A stretch of 64,000 nt of DNA from Candidatus Allofournierella merdavium (GCA_019118765.1 DWYI01000017.1:109654-173653); one strand, 5' to 3'. Numbered from the stretch's first letter, positions 34,860 through 44,590 are shown. Notes: a model not told the origin generated them from the sequence alone. A program made the numbers and translations.

Positions 34860-36626
34860 TCAGCCGATGGTGCCCACCCGCCGCCGGATAAACAGCAGCG
34901 TGCCCAGCATCATCACGATGCCCACCGGCAGCGCCAGCACGCCCGGCACGCCGAAGTGGGTGAGCAGGCCGGCCACCAGATAGGTCAGCCCCGAGATCAC
35001 CGCGCAGGTGATGGCATAGGGCAGCTGGGTGGACACATGGTTCACATGGTCGCACTGGGCGCCCGCGGAGGCCATAATGGTGGTGTCGGAGATGGGAGAG
35101 CAGTGGTCACCGCAGACCGCGCCGGCCATGCAGGCGGAGATGCAGATGATGGCCATGGGGTTATCCATGGAGAACACGCCCTGCACGATGGGGATCAGGA
35201 TACCGAAGGTGCCCCAGCTGGTGCCGGTGGAGAAAGCCAGCAGGCAACCCACCACAAAGACGATCACCGGCAGCAGCATCTGCAGCCCGGCGGCGCTCTG
35301 GCTCACAAAGTCACGCACAAAGTACTTGGCGCCCAGGGAATCGGTCATGCCCTTGAGGCTCCAGGCGAAGGTGAGGATCATGATGGCGGGCACCATGGCC
35401 TTGAAGCCTTCCGGGATGCAGCCCATCATCTCCTTAAAGGTCATGGAGCGGCGCACCATATAGTACACAAACGCGACGATCAGCGCGAAGGCGGAGCCCA
35501 GCATCAGGCCCACCGAGGCGTCGGACGCGGAGAACGCCTCCACAAGGCCCACGCCGGAGAAAAAGCCGCCGGAGTAGATCATGCCGATCACACAGAACAC
35601 CACCAGAACCAGCACCGGCAGCACAAGATCCATCACCGAGCCCTTGGTCTCGTTCACATCGTCATCGCTGTCGGCATAGGGGTTGGACCCGCTGAAGAGG
35701 TCCCCCTTCTCCACGGCGTTCCGCTCGAACTTTGCCATGGGGCCGTAGTCCACCCGCAGCAGCACCAGCGCCACCATCATCACAATGGTCAAAAGCGCGT
35801 AATAATTATAGGGGATCGCCCGGAGGAACAGGCTGAAGCCCTGGCCATCCTCCGCAAAAGCAGACACCGCCGCCGCCCAGGAGGACACCGGCGCGATGAT
35901 GCACACCGGCGCGGCGGTGGCATCGATGATGTAGGCCAGCTTTGCCCGGGAAATGTTCTGCTTGTCGGTGATGGGGCGCATCACGCTGCCCACCGTCAGG
36001 CAGTTGAAATAGTCGTCGATAAAGATGAGCACGCCCAGGAGGATGGACATCAGCTGCACACCCACGCGGGATTTGATGTGCGCCTTTGCCCAGCGGCCGA
36101 AGGCGGCGGAGCCGCCCGCCTTGTTCATCAGGCACACCATGGCGCCCAGAATGACCAGGAAGATCAGGATGCCCATGTTGTAACTGTCGGTCACCGAAGC
36201 GACAATGCCGTCGTTGAACACATGGAGCACGGTGGTCTCAAACTGGAAGTTGGAATAGAGCAGCCCGCCCACCACGATGCCGATGAACAGCGAGCTGTAA
36301 ACCTCCTTGGTGATCAGCGCCAGGGCGATGGCGATGACCGGCGGCAGCAACGACCACACGGTGTTGAAGAACCGGCTGGGCGAGGTCACATAGCCGGTGC
36401 CGCCGCAGGTGGCACACACATTGGTGCCGCCGCAGGCTTCACAGGCGGGATCCAGCCCGTAGCACTGCGTGCAGATGCCAAGGGTACCGCAGTCGGGGCA
36501 TTCGATCATCTTGGTGCCCGGTTCCTCGGTGGGGTCGCCCGCCGCAAACGCCGTGGCGCTGAGCAGCACCAGCAGCACCAGCAGCATCGCCGCAAAAGGC
36601 AGAATGCGTGACAGTGTTTTTCTCAT
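34860..36626 (-). CDS. NhaC-family transporter, probable lysine transporter (LysW type), with exported Cys-rich N-terminus
   Basis: 588 aa. Residues 1-28 form a signal-peptide-like segment (cleavage after AFA). About 38-75 carry four CxxC pairs (CPDC, CTQC, CEAC, CATCGGTG) resembling DnaJ-type zinc ribbons. From about 80 on there is an NhaC-type Na+/H+ antiporter domain with 11-12 membrane segments (IFIDDYFNCLTVG near 210, GTSWGTFGILIP near 475, GDHCSPISDTT near 510). The start is ATG 36626 with AGGAGGG. A lysine riboswitch lies in its leader. NhaC-superfamily members under lysine riboswitches have been predicted as lysine transporters (LysW), so lysine uptake is a better guess than plain Na+/H+ exchange (inference). 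Confidence 0.85.
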   Translation of the reverse strand: MRKTLSRILPFAAMLLVLLVLLSATAFAAGDPTEEPGTKMIECPDCGTLGICTQCYGLDPACEACGGTNVCATCGGTGYVTSPSRFFNTVWSLLPPVIAIALALITKEVYSSLFIGIVVGGLLYSNFQFETTVLHVFNDGIVASVTDSYNMGILIFLVILGAMVCLMNKAGGSAAFGRWAKAHIKSRVGVQLMSILLGVLIFIDDYFNCLTVGSVMRPITDKQNISRAKLAYIIDATAAPVCIIAPVSSWAAAVSAFAEDGQGFSLFLRAIPYNYYALLTIVMMVALVLLRVDYGPMAKFERNAVEKGDLFSGSNPYADSDDDVNETKGSVMDLVLPVLVLVVFCVIGMIYSGGFFSGVGLVEAFSASDASVGLMLGSAFALIVAFVYYMVRRSMTFKEMMGCIPEGFKAMVPAIMILTFAWSLKGMTDSLGAKYFVRDFVSQSAAGLQMLLPVIVFVVGCLLAFSTGTSWGTFGILIPIVQGVFSMDNPMAIICISACMAGAVCGDHCSPISDTTIMASAGAQCDHVNHVSTQLPYAITCAVISGLTYLVAGLLTHFGVPGVLALPVGIVMMLGTLLFIRRRVGTIG

Positions 36627-36749
36627 GACGTTTTTACCCTCCTGCATAATAAAATGAAGCCATGAACCGTGCCATGACTTCATACCGATACCCGCAGTAA
36701 AAACGGCTGAATTCACGACAGCGCCCCGCCGCCGTATCCCAACGGCGGC

Positions 36750-36894
36750 GACAGTCCGGGGGATGTTATCCCACAGCCCGGCACGGCTGCTCCACAGGCG
36801 AAACACACCGCACCTCGGCGAATGCCCCTTCCCCGCTCCCCTTGCCTGTTTTTGTGGGAGAACCGTACTCTTGACACCCGCGCCTCTATCATGC
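36750..36894 (-). promoter_or_regulatory. Lysine riboswitch (L box)
   Basis: Minus strand leader begins with the diagnostic 5' element GATAGAGGCGCGGGTGTCAA followed by GAGTA (L-box consensus GAUAGAGGUGCG...UCAAGAGUA). It continues with GGGGAAGGGGC...CGCCGAGG, a stem-loop near 36800, GGGCTGTGGG ... CCCCCGGACTGTC, whose CTGTC pairs with the initial GATAG to close P1. Just 3' of P1 a hairpin CGCCGCCG/CGGCGGCG (about 36729-36752) overlaps the P1 strand and could be the expression platform, with TTTTT 24 bases later. Controls the NhaC-family gene. Confidence 0.85.
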
Positions 36895-36907
36895 TTTATA
36901 CGCTTTA

Positions 36908-36935
36908 ATGATAAGCCTATTTTCTCGAAAGTCAA
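36908..36935 (-). promoter_or_regulatory. Promoter of the riboswitch-NhaC transcript
   Basis: Minus strand TTGACT (36930-36935), 16 bases, TATCAT (36908-36913), about 14 bases before the riboswitch. Confidence 0.65.
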
Positions 36936-36964
36936 CAAGACATGTGAAATAAATTGCAATTTTC

Positions 36965-36993
36965 TGTAAAATAAAACCGTTCTGTGCTATACT
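36965..36993 (+). promoter_or_regulatory. Promoter of the DUF975 gene
   Basis: TGTAAA (36965-36970), 17 bases, TATACT (36988-36993), divergent from the NhaC-side promoter. Confidence 0.55.
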
Positions 36994-37058
36994 GAAGAAA
37001 ATATCGCTGGGGAGCGCTGACCCATGGCAGTGTCTGCCCAAGGGAGGGAACCATTCAA

Positions 37059-37811
37059 ATGTTTTGGTCTCGCAAATTGCTCAAACAAAACGCCAAACGG
37101 GTGCTGGCCGGCAGCTACTGGCGTGTATTCCTGGTATGGCTGCTGATCACCCTGGGCGTGAGCGCCGTTGCCAGTGCACTGTCCTATGTGTTGATCCTGG
37201 TGCCCACCATCTTTGTGGCCTTTGCCACCATCAACTCGCCGGGCGCCTATGTGGCCGGCATAATTCTGATCTATCTGCTGCTGATCGTCGTTATGGTCAT
37301 CTTCAACGCCTTTGTGTCCTCCCCGCTCTCGGTGGGCGGCATACGCTACATGATGGAAAGCCGGGCCGGTTATCCCCCCATCGACACCATCTTTTCCACC
37401 TTCCGGGACAAGGCCCAGTACCTCAATGTGGCAAAAAACATGCTGCTGCTCTGGCTGGAGATCTTCGGCTTCTCCCTTTTGTTCATCATTCCCGGCATCG
37501 TTCGCAGCTATCAGCTGGTGTATGTGCCCTATCTGCTGGCGGAAAACCCCTATTTGAGCTACAAGCGTGCCAAAGAACTGAGCAAAGCCATGAGCAATGG
37601 CGAAAAGATGGAGATCTTCGTGCTGCAGCTTTCCTTCATCGGCTGGTATCTGCTGGGCTTGCTCACCTGCGGACTGGGCCTTTATTTCCTGATGCCTTAT
37701 GTATACGCCACCATGGCGGAACTCTACGCCGCCTCCCGGGCCAAGGCCTTCGCCCTGGGCATCACCGGCGAGGATGAACTCTCCGGCTTCGCGGTCTACC
37801 CCAAGCGCTAA
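37059..37811 (+). CDS. DUF975 family membrane protein
   Basis: 250 aa integral membrane protein. It has the typical DUF975 opening (RKLLKQNAKRVLAGSYWRVFLVWLL), PLSVGGIRYMMESR near 90, an IIPGIVRSYQLVYVPYLLAENP stretch near 145-168, and GEKMEIFVLQLSFIGWYLLG near 182-200. Five to six membrane helices. Function unknown; family members are widespread in Clostridia. ATG 37059 follows GGGAGGGAACCATTCAA. Confidence 0.88.
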   Translation: MFWSRKLLKQNAKRVLAGSYWRVFLVWLLITLGVSAVASALSYVLILVPTIFVAFATINSPGAYVAGIILIYLLLIVVMVIFNAFVSSPLSVGGIRYMMESRAGYPPIDTIFSTFRDKAQYLNVAKNMLLLWLEIFGFSLLFIIPGIVRSYQLVYVPYLLAENPYLSYKRAKELSKAMSNGEKMEIFVLQLSFIGWYLLGLLTCGLGLYFLMPYVYATMAELYAASRAKAFALGITGEDELSGFAVYPKR

Positions 37812-37832
37812 AGCCGCCCCTGTCCTTTCACG

Positions 37833-37878
37833 AAAAAACCTCCCGCCGCCTGTTTGCCGGGCAGCGGGAGGTTTTTTT
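37833..37878. terminator. Bidirectional terminator between DUF975 and DUF1294 genes
   Basis: AAAAAACCTCCCGC pairs perfectly with GCGGGAGGTTTTTT (14 base pairs, 17-base loop), with T-runs on both strands. Confidence 0.9.
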
Positions 37879-38155
37879 ACAGGCAGCGGGCGATCAGCAC
37901 CAACAAGGCCAGCTGAGCCGCCAAAATGAGCGGCACGCCCCACGCAAACCTGGGCTTGCGGGTCTTGTGATGGAACAGCGTCATACCCAGGAGAAAGGCC
38001 GGGCTGCCGCCCAGCGCGCAGAGGGCCAGCAGCCTGCGCTCCGGTATCCGGCGCGCGCCGCGCTTTGCGGCCCGTTTGTCCCAGCCGCAAAAAACAAAGG
38101 CCAGCAGGTTGACCGCTCCCAAATAGATAAGAAAGAACTGATACTGCAACTCCAT
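37877..38155 (-). CDS. DUF1294 family small membrane protein
   Basis: 92 aa. Two hydrophobic segments (about 5-22 and 68-90) flank the conserved DUF1294 core WDKRAAKRGARRIPERRLLALCALGGSPAFLLGM near 25-58. Function unknown. It ends in the bidirectional terminator. It starts 11 bases after the DUF3006 gene and is likely cotranscribed with it. Confidence 0.85.
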   Translation of the reverse strand: MELQYQFFLIYLGAVNLLAFVFCGWDKRAAKRGARRIPERRLLALCALGGSPAFLLGMTLFHHKTRKPRFAWGVPLILAAQLALLVLIARCL

Positions 38156-38166
38156 TCCGTCTCTCC

Positions 38167-38391
38167 TCAGCCGGGACGCTTCGGCGCGGAAAAACGCCGG
38201 CGCAGCCGCTCCCGGCGCGCCGCTGTGGCGGCTGTGTCCACCCGCCAGCGTTCGCCCTCGCGCACGATGACGTCCCCCTCCCGGGTCTCAGACGGAAGCC
38301 GGTCGCGGGGCACCTGTTCTACCCGGAACGGCCCTTCCGAGGGCTCCAGCAGCGCAAAGCCTTCTTCAAAGCGATCCACGATGTATTCCAT
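38167..38391 (-). CDS. DUF3006 family protein
   Basis: 74 aa, opening with IVDRFEEGFALLEPSEG and ending in a basic tail; the pattern fits DUF3006, a small beta-rich family usually found beside secreted ComEC-like metallo-beta-lactamase proteins. That is the arrangement here: its start overlaps the stop of the hydrolase gene by one base. It may fine-tune or help the hydrolase (inference). Confidence 0.8.
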   Translation of the reverse strand: MEYIVDRFEEGFALLEPSEGPFRVEQVPRDRLPSETREGDVIVREGERWRVDTAATAARRERLRRRFSAPKRPG

Positions 38392-39386
38392 CAGGCGGCC
38401 TCCTTTACCTGCTCGGCGTTGGCGGTATAACTTTGCAGGCCGCCTTCGGTGGCCGCGATCACAACGCTGCCGTCCTGGTCGGTGCGCAGCACCTGCGCGC
38501 CCACCTGTTCAAACCGCTCCAGCGGCCCGGCGTGTGGATGGCCGTAGCTGTTGCCCAGCCCACAGCTGATCACCACATACTGCGGGCGGATTGCCCGCAA
38601 AAACTCCAGCGTGTTGGAGGTGTCGGAGCCATGGTGGGCCGCCTTGAACACGTCCGCCTGCGGGACCACGCCCGCCTCCAGCGCCGCCTGCTCCACCGGC
38701 TTTTCCCCGTCGCCGCTGAGCAGCACCGAGAGCTCACCGCTCTCAAACAGCAGCAGCTGGGAGAGGTCGTTGTAGTTGTCCGTCTCCACGCCGGCGGCCA
38801 GCACCGTGAGACTGCCGCCGCCCACGGGATAACTCTGTCCCTCTTTTGCGGTATACACCGCCGCGCCGCTGTCCTCCACAGCCTGCATCACCGTCTCGAA
38901 CAGACGGGTGGTGGGATAGGGCGCCTTTTCAAAGTCCGGCAGCAGCACCTGCTCCACCTCCAGATTCTGCAGCACCGCCGCCATGCTGCCGATGTGGTCC
39001 GCATGGGGATGGCTCATCACCAGCAGTTTGAGGCGGGTGACGCCCCGCTGTTCCAGATAGTTCATCAGCGCCTGCTCGCTGTCGGTGTCGCCGGCGTCCA
39101 CCAGGCAGTATTCCCCGCCGCTTTGCAGCAGCGTGGCGTCCGCCTGGCCCACGTCGATAAAATGCACCGCGTCGGTCTCTGCGGGCAGATCGGTGGCCGG
39201 CAACGGGTCGGCAAGGCCCACCGCGGTGTAGATCTCCTGCCAGGAGGGAGCGACCCCTGCGCCGCTGCCCACGCTGACGTAGAGCCCCAGCACAAGGCAG
39301 AGGCCCACCAGCGAGAACACCACGGCCTGAAAGGGAGTGAGTTTGATTTTGCGCCTGCGGCGGCGCGATGATCTGCGTTTTGCCAT
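38391..39386 (-). CDS. Membrane-anchored or secreted ComEC/Rec2-like metallo-beta-lactamase-fold hydrolase
   Basis: 331 aa. A basic N-terminus (KRRSSRRRRRK) is followed by one hydrophobic segment (about 15-38), then an MBL fold. VHFIDVGQADATLL near 71, HPHADHIGS (metal-binding) near 125, LLSGDGEKP near 235 and HHGSDTSN near 255 are present. This matches the stand-alone soluble-domain homologues of ComEC, which lack the channel part; substrates are probably nucleic acids or nucleotides (inference). Confidence 0.88.
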   Translation of the reverse strand: MAKRRSSRRRRRKIKLTPFQAVVFSLVGLCLVLGLYVSVGSGAGVAPSWQEIYTAVGLADPLPATDLPAETDAVHFIDVGQADATLLQSGGEYCLVDAGDTDSEQALMNYLEQRGVTRLKLLVMSHPHADHIGSMAAVLQNLEVEQVLLPDFEKAPYPTTRLFETVMQAVEDSGAAVYTAKEGQSYPVGGGSLTVLAAGVETDNYNDLSQLLLFESGELSVLLSGDGEKPVEQAALEAGVVPQADVFKAAHHGSDTSNTLEFLRAIRPQYVVISCGLGNSYGHPHAGPLERFEQVGAQVLRTDQDGSVVIAATEGGLQSYTANAEQVKEAA

Positions 39387-39395
39387 GAGCGCGCG

Positions 39396-41309
39396 TTACT
39401 TTCTGCCCTTGCGGGGCGGCTTGGAATTGGGTGTAAAGCGTCCTTGCTGTACACTCCGCGCCGGCCGGTTCTCTTTGCCGCGGGGCGCGGGTGCGGCAGG
39501 CCGCTTGTCATGCTTCGGCTTCCAGGTGGGCGCCAGCAGGGGGATGAGATCCTCCCGCCCGGTCTTGCGCAGGGCTTTGACCACCTTTTCGGCGTTGCGG
39601 GGCTCGTAATATTGCAGCAGAGCCCGCTGCAGTGCCTTGCCCTCCGGCGTCTTTTCCACAAAGACTGGCTTCATGGTGTACGGGTCCAGACCGGTGTAGA
39701 ACATACAGGTGGAGACGGTGCCCGGCGTGGGATAAAAGTCCTGCACCTGCTCCGGGCGTATCTTGTGCTTGTAGAGATATTCCGCCAGGATCACCGCGTC
39801 GTTCAGGGTGCTGCCGGGATGGCTGCTCATCAGATAGGGCACGAGATACTGTTTTTTGCCCGCCTTTCTGGTCAGTTCATAAAACTTGGCGGAGAATTTG
39901 TTGAACACCTCCACCGGAGGCTTGCCCATATACTTCAGTGTATTGGGGGCACAGTGCTCCGGGGCCACCTTCAGCTGGCCGGACACATGGTGCTCCACCA
40001 GTTCCCGGAAGAACTCGTCGTTTTTGTCCCAGATCAGGTAGTCGTAGCGGATGCCGCTGCGGATGAACACCTTTTTGACGCCGGGCAGCTGCCGCAGCCG
40101 CCGCAGCATCGAGAGATACTCCGTGTGATCCACGATCAGGTGGGGGCAGGGGCTGGGGGCGAGGCATTTTTTGCCGCCCTGGCACATTCCCTTGGTCATC
40201 TGCTCTTTGCAGCTGGGCAGGCGGAAGTTGGCGGTGGGGCCGCCTACATCGTGGATGTAGCCCTTGAAGCCGGGCTGCCGGGTGAGCAGCTCTCCCTCCT
40301 CCACCACACTGTCCACACTGCGGCTGGTGACCCGCCGGCCCTGGTGCAGGGTGATGGCACAGAAATTGCAGCCGCCGTAGCAGCCCCGGTTGTGGATGAT
40401 GGAAAACTCCACCTCCTCGATGGCGGGCACGCCGCCCAGCGTGTCGTAGCTGGGGTGCCAGCGGCGGGTGAAGGGCAGCGCGGCCACTTTGTCCAGTTCC
40501 TTGCGGTTGAGGGGCTTTGCGGGCGGATTCTGCACCAGGTACTGATTTGTCTGCTTTTGCACGATGATCTGGCCGGTGACCGAGTCCTGGTTGTCCATCT
40601 GGATGCGGCAGGCGCGGGCATAAGCCGCCTTGTCGGCGCTCACCTTCGCAAAGCCCGCGCACTCCACATAGCGGTCGGGCAGGCCGGCAAAATCCGTCAG
40701 GTAGCAGGTGCCGGGGATGTCCCGGATGGTCTCGGCCCGCTCCCCCGCCGCCAGTCGGCGGGCGATGGCGACGGTCTGCCGCTCGCCCATGCCGTAGCTG
40801 AGGAGGTTCGCGCCGGAGGTCTCGGCGATGCTGGGCAGCACGGTGTCCATCCAGTAATCGTAGTGGGCAAAGCGGCGCAGGCTGGCCTCTAGGCCGCCCA
40901 GGATCACCGGCAGATCGGGATAGGCCTGCTTTGCCAGCCGGGTGTAAACGGTGGCGCTGCGGTCCGGCCGCTTGCCCGCCACCCCGCCCGGGGTGTATTC
41001 GTCCACATTGCGGCGGATCTTTGCCACCGAGTAGTGGGCCACCATGCTGTCCACGTTGCCGCCGCCGATGAAAAAGCCGTAGCGGGGCCTGCCCAGGACC
41101 TTGAAACTCTCCGGCGTGGTAAAATCCGGCTGACTGAGCACCCCCACCCGGTATCCCTCCGCCTCCAGCACCCGGCCAATGATGGCCGAGCCAAAGCTGG
41201 GATGGTCCACATAGGCGTCGCCGGTGACCAGGACGAAATCCAGTTCATCCCAGCCCCGCGCCGCCATCTCCTCGCGGCTGACCGGCAGAAATTCCGTCCC
41301 CTGCTGCAT
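39396..41309 (-). CDS. YgiQ family radical SAM protein
   Basis: UPF0313/YgiQ radical SAM protein, 637 aa from ATG 41309 (the frame is open 26 codons further but unsupported). An N-terminal B12-binding-like segment (VDHPSFGSAIIGRVLEAEGYRVG, near 35-57) precedes the radical SAM cluster motif RGCYGGCNFCAI near 310 (CxxxCxxC), then GGPTANF near 365 and a C-terminal YgiQ domain with PGTVSTCMFYTG near 535. Its catalytic function is unknown. The C-terminus is Lys/Arg/Pro-rich. It sits between ftsK and the hydrolase gene. Confidence 0.92.
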   Translation of the reverse strand: MQQGTEFLPVSREEMAARGWDELDFVLVTGDAYVDHPSFGSAIIGRVLEAEGYRVGVLSQPDFTTPESFKVLGRPRYGFFIGGGNVDSMVAHYSVAKIRRNVDEYTPGGVAGKRPDRSATVYTRLAKQAYPDLPVILGGLEASLRRFAHYDYWMDTVLPSIAETSGANLLSYGMGERQTVAIARRLAAGERAETIRDIPGTCYLTDFAGLPDRYVECAGFAKVSADKAAYARACRIQMDNQDSVTGQIIVQKQTNQYLVQNPPAKPLNRKELDKVAALPFTRRWHPSYDTLGGVPAIEEVEFSIIHNRGCYGGCNFCAITLHQGRRVTSRSVDSVVEEGELLTRQPGFKGYIHDVGGPTANFRLPSCKEQMTKGMCQGGKKCLAPSPCPHLIVDHTEYLSMLRRLRQLPGVKKVFIRSGIRYDYLIWDKNDEFFRELVEHHVSGQLKVAPEHCAPNTLKYMGKPPVEVFNKFSAKFYELTRKAGKKQYLVPYLMSSHPGSTLNDAVILAEYLYKHKIRPEQVQDFYPTPGTVSTCMFYTGLDPYTMKPVFVEKTPEGKALQRALLQYYEPRNAEKVVKALRKTGREDLIPLLAPTWKPKHDKRPAAPAPRGKENRPARSVQQGRFTPNSKPPRKGRK

Positions 41310-41332
41310 GGAGCGGTCTCCTTTCCCTTTTG

Positions 41333-43876
41333 TCAAATCTCGTCGGGCACCGGGCCGGCGTCCGCGCGCATACTGCGCTCGATCCACTGCTGGCGGGTGA
41401 TGAGCACCTCACGGGGCTTGGCGCCCTGGTAGGGGCCGATGACCCCCAGCTGCTCCATCTCGTCCATGATGCGGGCGGCGCGGGCATACCCCAGCTTGCA
41501 GCGGCGCTGCAACAGGCTGGTGCTGGCCTGCCCCGCGTCGATGACCACCTCCACCGCCTGATCCAGCATGGGGTCGTGGCCGCCGTCGCCCTCCTCGCCG
41601 CCGCCGGAACCCTTGTCCGCCACGGCCAGCTTGTCCATCTGGGCGATCATCTCCTCGTCGTACTGGCTGGTGCTGCCCTGTTTGATGAAGTCCAGCACGG
41701 CGCTGATCTCCTCATCCTTTACATAGGTGCCCTGGATGCGCACGGGCTTTGCCGCGCCCACCGGCATGAACAGCATATCGCCCATGCCCAGCAGCTTTTC
41801 CGCGCCGCCGGCGTCCAGGATGGTGCGGCTGTCCACCTGGCTGGACACGGCGAAGGCGATGCGGCTGGGGATGTTCGCCTTGATGAGACCGGTGATGACA
41901 TCCACGCTGGGGCGCTGGGTGGCCACGATCAGGTGCATCCCCGCCGCGCGGGCCTTCTGGGCGATGCGGCAGATGTAGTCCTCCACCTCTTTGCCGGCCA
42001 CCATCATCAGGTCGGCCAACTCGTCGATGATGATGGCGATGTAGGGCAGCTTCTCCAGGCCGTCGCTCTCGGCGGCGAGGCGGTTGAAACTCTTGATGTC
42101 CCGCACGTTGTTCTCGGCGAACAGATGATAGCGCCGCTCCATCTCGGCCACCGCGCTGCCCAGCGCGCCCGCCGCCTTGCGGGGCTCGGTGACCACCGGC
42201 ATCAACAGGTGAGGAATGCCGTTGTACTCCGCCAGTTCCACCACCTTGGGGTCAATGAGGATGAGGCGCACGTCCTCGGGGCTGGATTTGTACAAGAAGC
42301 TGATGATGATGCTGTTGACACACACCGACTTGCCGCTGCCGGTGGAGCCGGCGATCAGCAGGTGGGGCATCTTGCACAGGTCTGCGATCTGGGCGTTGCC
42401 GGCGATGTCCTTGCCCAGGGCCAGCGTCAGGGGCGAAGCGCTCTTGGAGTAGACCGGCGACTCGAAGATGCTGCGGATGCCCACCGGGCTCTTCTTGCGG
42501 TTGGGCACCTCCACGCCCACGGCGGGCTTGCCGGGGATGGGCGCCTCGATGCGCACGCCCCCGGCGGCGAGGTTCAGCGCAATATCGTCCGCAAGGCCTG
42601 TAATGCGGCTGATCTTTACACCCGCCAGCGGCTGCAATTCATAGCGGGTGACAGACGGCCCGCGGCAGATGTCCAGCACGCGGGTGCGCACGCCGAAACT
42701 CTCCAGCGTGCTCACCAGCAACTCGGCGTTTTTCTTCAGTTCCTCCTCCATGCCCGGGTCATCCGCCGTGCCCGTGCGCTCAAACAGGCTCAACGGCGGA
42801 TAGTGATAGACCTGTTCGGCGGCAGAAGCCGGTGCGATGGTCATCTGATCGTTCTTGCCCGGCACCACGGCGGCGGGGGTCAGCTGCGCGGCGGACGCCG
42901 CGCCCATGGCCCGCTGCACCAGATCGTCCAGGTCGCTGCCGCCCACCGTCTCGGGCTGGTCCTGACCCGGCAGTTCCAGCGCCTGCGCTTCCGCCGGCGG
43001 CTCCTCCCCTTCCAGCAGGATCGGGGTCTCGAACTCCGAAGTTTCCGGGGCCGGCGGGGCGGACGGCGCAGCATCCTGCGGCGGGAACATCCCAAAGGTT
43101 CCGCCGGGACCCACCAGCGGCTCTTCCGGTTCGGGGGCGAGGTCGGTCTCCTGTACCGGGTCCGGGCCGAGGTCGATGTCCACCTGTGCCGGCCGGCGGC
43201 GTGCGCCGGGCGCAGAGGCGGGAGCCGTGCGTTCCTTCTTGCGGGGCTGGGGCGCGGGTTTCTCTTCCTGCTCCTCCTCCCGGCGCGCCTCGCGCTCGGC
43301 ACGTTCGTCCTGCCAGAGAGCGTACCGCCCCGCGACGAAGTTCCACACATCGCCGGGGGTGACACCGGCAAACCACATGGCGCCGGCGACCAGCAGCACC
43401 AGCAGCAGGATATTGGCCGCCGGCCGGCCGCACAGCACCAGCAGGCTGCCGCCCACCACGCCGCCCAGCACACCGCCGCCCAGCGCTCCCTGCCCCTGCT
43501 GGTAGAGGGCCTTGACCACCTGCACGAAATTCATGTCCGTGAGGTTCACGCGGGAGAACACCACCGCGGTGCCGCACAAAAACATCATGAGAAGCAGCGC
43601 TTTGGCACACTTGGACCAGATGGGCAGACCCAGCGCCACCAGCACCGCCACATACAGCACCAGCAGGCCCAGCACATACATCCCCAGGCCGAACACGCCG
43701 AACATCGCCGCGCGCAGCCAGGCCCACACGGATTGGCCCTCCACAAAGATCATTGCCACCAGCACCGCCCCCAGGCCAAAGAGCAGGATGCTCCAGCTCT
43801 GGGCGATGTCCGGTTTGGACCGGCGGCGCCGCGCGCCGGTATTCGTCTTTTTTGTCGTCGTTTTTCTCGTTGCCAT
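41333..43876 (-). CDS. FtsK/SpoIIIE-type DNA translocase
   Basis: 847 aa. About four N-terminal membrane segments (25-170) anchor it at the septum. A long Pro/Glu/Ala linker (about 180-345) follows. The motor domain has Walker A GSTGSGKS near 510 and Walker [12 protein letters not shown] near 622, and the C-terminal gamma winged helix (about 780-840; [21 protein letters not shown]) reads KOPS/SRS-like sequences. It pumps chromosome DNA through the closing septum. Whether it also acts in sporulation cannot be told. Its own promoter is at 43963-43991. Confidence 0.96.
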   Translation of the reverse strand: MATRKTTTKKTNTGARRRRSKPDIAQSWSILLFGLGAVLVAMIFVEGQSVWAWLRAAMFGVFGLGMYVLGLLVLYVAVLVALGLPIWSKCAKALLLMMFLCGTAVVFSRVNLTDMNFVQVVKALYQQGQGALGGGVLGGVVGGSLLVLCGRPAANILLLVLLVAGAMWFAGVTPGDVWNFVAGRYALWQDERAEREARREEEQEEKPAPQPRKKERTAPASAPGARRRPAQVDIDLGPDPVQETDLAPEPEEPLVGPGGTFGMFPPQDAAPSAPPAPETSEFETPILLEGEEPPAEAQALELPGQDQPETVGGSDLDDLVQRAMGAASAAQLTPAAVVPGKNDQMTIAPASAAEQVYHYPPLSLFERTGTADDPGMEEELKKNAELLVSTLESFGVRTRVLDICRGPSVTRYELQPLAGVKISRITGLADDIALNLAAGGVRIEAPIPGKPAVGVEVPNRKKSPVGIRSIFESPVYSKSASPLTLALGKDIAGNAQIADLCKMPHLLIAGSTGSGKSVCVNSIIISFLYKSSPEDVRLILIDPKVVELAEYNGIPHLLMPVVTEPRKAAGALGSAVAEMERRYHLFAENNVRDIKSFNRLAAESDGLEKLPYIAIIIDELADLMMVAGKEVEDYICRIAQKARAAGMHLIVATQRPSVDVITGLIKANIPSRIAFAVSSQVDSRTILDAGGAEKLLGMGDMLFMPVGAAKPVRIQGTYVKDEEISAVLDFIKQGSTSQYDEEMIAQMDKLAVADKGSGGGEEGDGGHDPMLDQAVEVVIDAGQASTSLLQRRCKLGYARAARIMDEMEQLGVIGPYQGAKPREVLITRQQWIERSMRADAGPVPDEI

Positions 43877-43962
43877 AGCGCTTTATTTCCTCTTTGCCCT
43901 GCGTTGTATCGGATGCGCCCCGGCGGCTTTCTGCCCCAAGGCGCGGAATGCTTAACTTAATT

Positions 43963-43991
43963 ATTTTACCATCTGCAAGACGAATTGTAAA
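43963..43991 (-). promoter_or_regulatory. ftsK promoter
   Basis: Minus strand TTTACA (43986-43991), 17 bases, TAAAAT (43963-43968), giving a leader of about 80 bases. Confidence 0.65.
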
Positions 43992-44062
43992 ACCCAAATT
44001 TGCCGAACACGGGTGCCAGACACTGGAAAAAGCAGTGCGGCTCTGCAGCGGCCGGAGCCTGT

Positions 44063-44512
44063 TTATCCCTGGATTGTGCGGGACAGTTCGATCTCATCCT
44101 CACACACGGTTCCGGTCTCGGCAAAGCCTCTGCTTTTGTACAGATGCAGCGCCCCGACGTTGTCCCGGTTACAGGTCAGGACCACCCGGTCGGCGGGGCC
44201 GAACGGTTTTGTTTTGATGTACTCCAGCACCCGGTCCAGTGCCGCCTTTCCATACCCCCGCCTTTGCTTCGATGCATCGATCATCATGTGCCATATGTTG
44301 TATTCGGGAATACCATCGTCATAGATCACCATGACATACCCGACCATTGTGTCCCCCCGGCAGATGCCGAACGGCTGGCATTGGTCCCTGTACACATACG
44401 CCTGTGCCAGACTGCGGATCGGGTGCGAAACAAAGCGTTCCTGTTCAGGCGCAAGCTTCAGGCCAAAGGCCTCCAAAAAGTTTTCCTCTGTGATTTTTCT
44501 GAGATGGATCAT
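44063..44512 (-). CDS. GNAT family N-acetyltransferase
   Basis: 149 aa. GNAT fold with MVGYVMVIYDDG near 57, the acetyl-CoA loop QRRGYGKAALD near 83 and the C-terminal NVGALHLYKSRGF near 118. ATG 44512 is preferred because GGAGGA lies just before it; another in-frame ATG four codons upstream would place that site inside the gene. Similar to spermidine/spermine or aminoglycoside-type acetyltransferases in length only; substrate unknown. Confidence 0.87.
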   Translation of the reverse strand: MIHLRKITEENFLEAFGLKLAPEQERFVSHPIRSLAQAYVYRDQCQPFGICRGDTMVGYVMVIYDDGIPEYNIWHMMIDASKQRRGYGKAALDRVLEYIKTKPFGPADRVVLTCNRDNVGALHLYKSRGFAETGTVCEDEIELSRTIQG

Positions 44513-44590
44513 ATGTTCCTCCATAAATCGTTTTTACTTTCTTCGCCGGTTGATTGTGTCTGAATCTCCATGAAGGGAAAACCATCGGCT

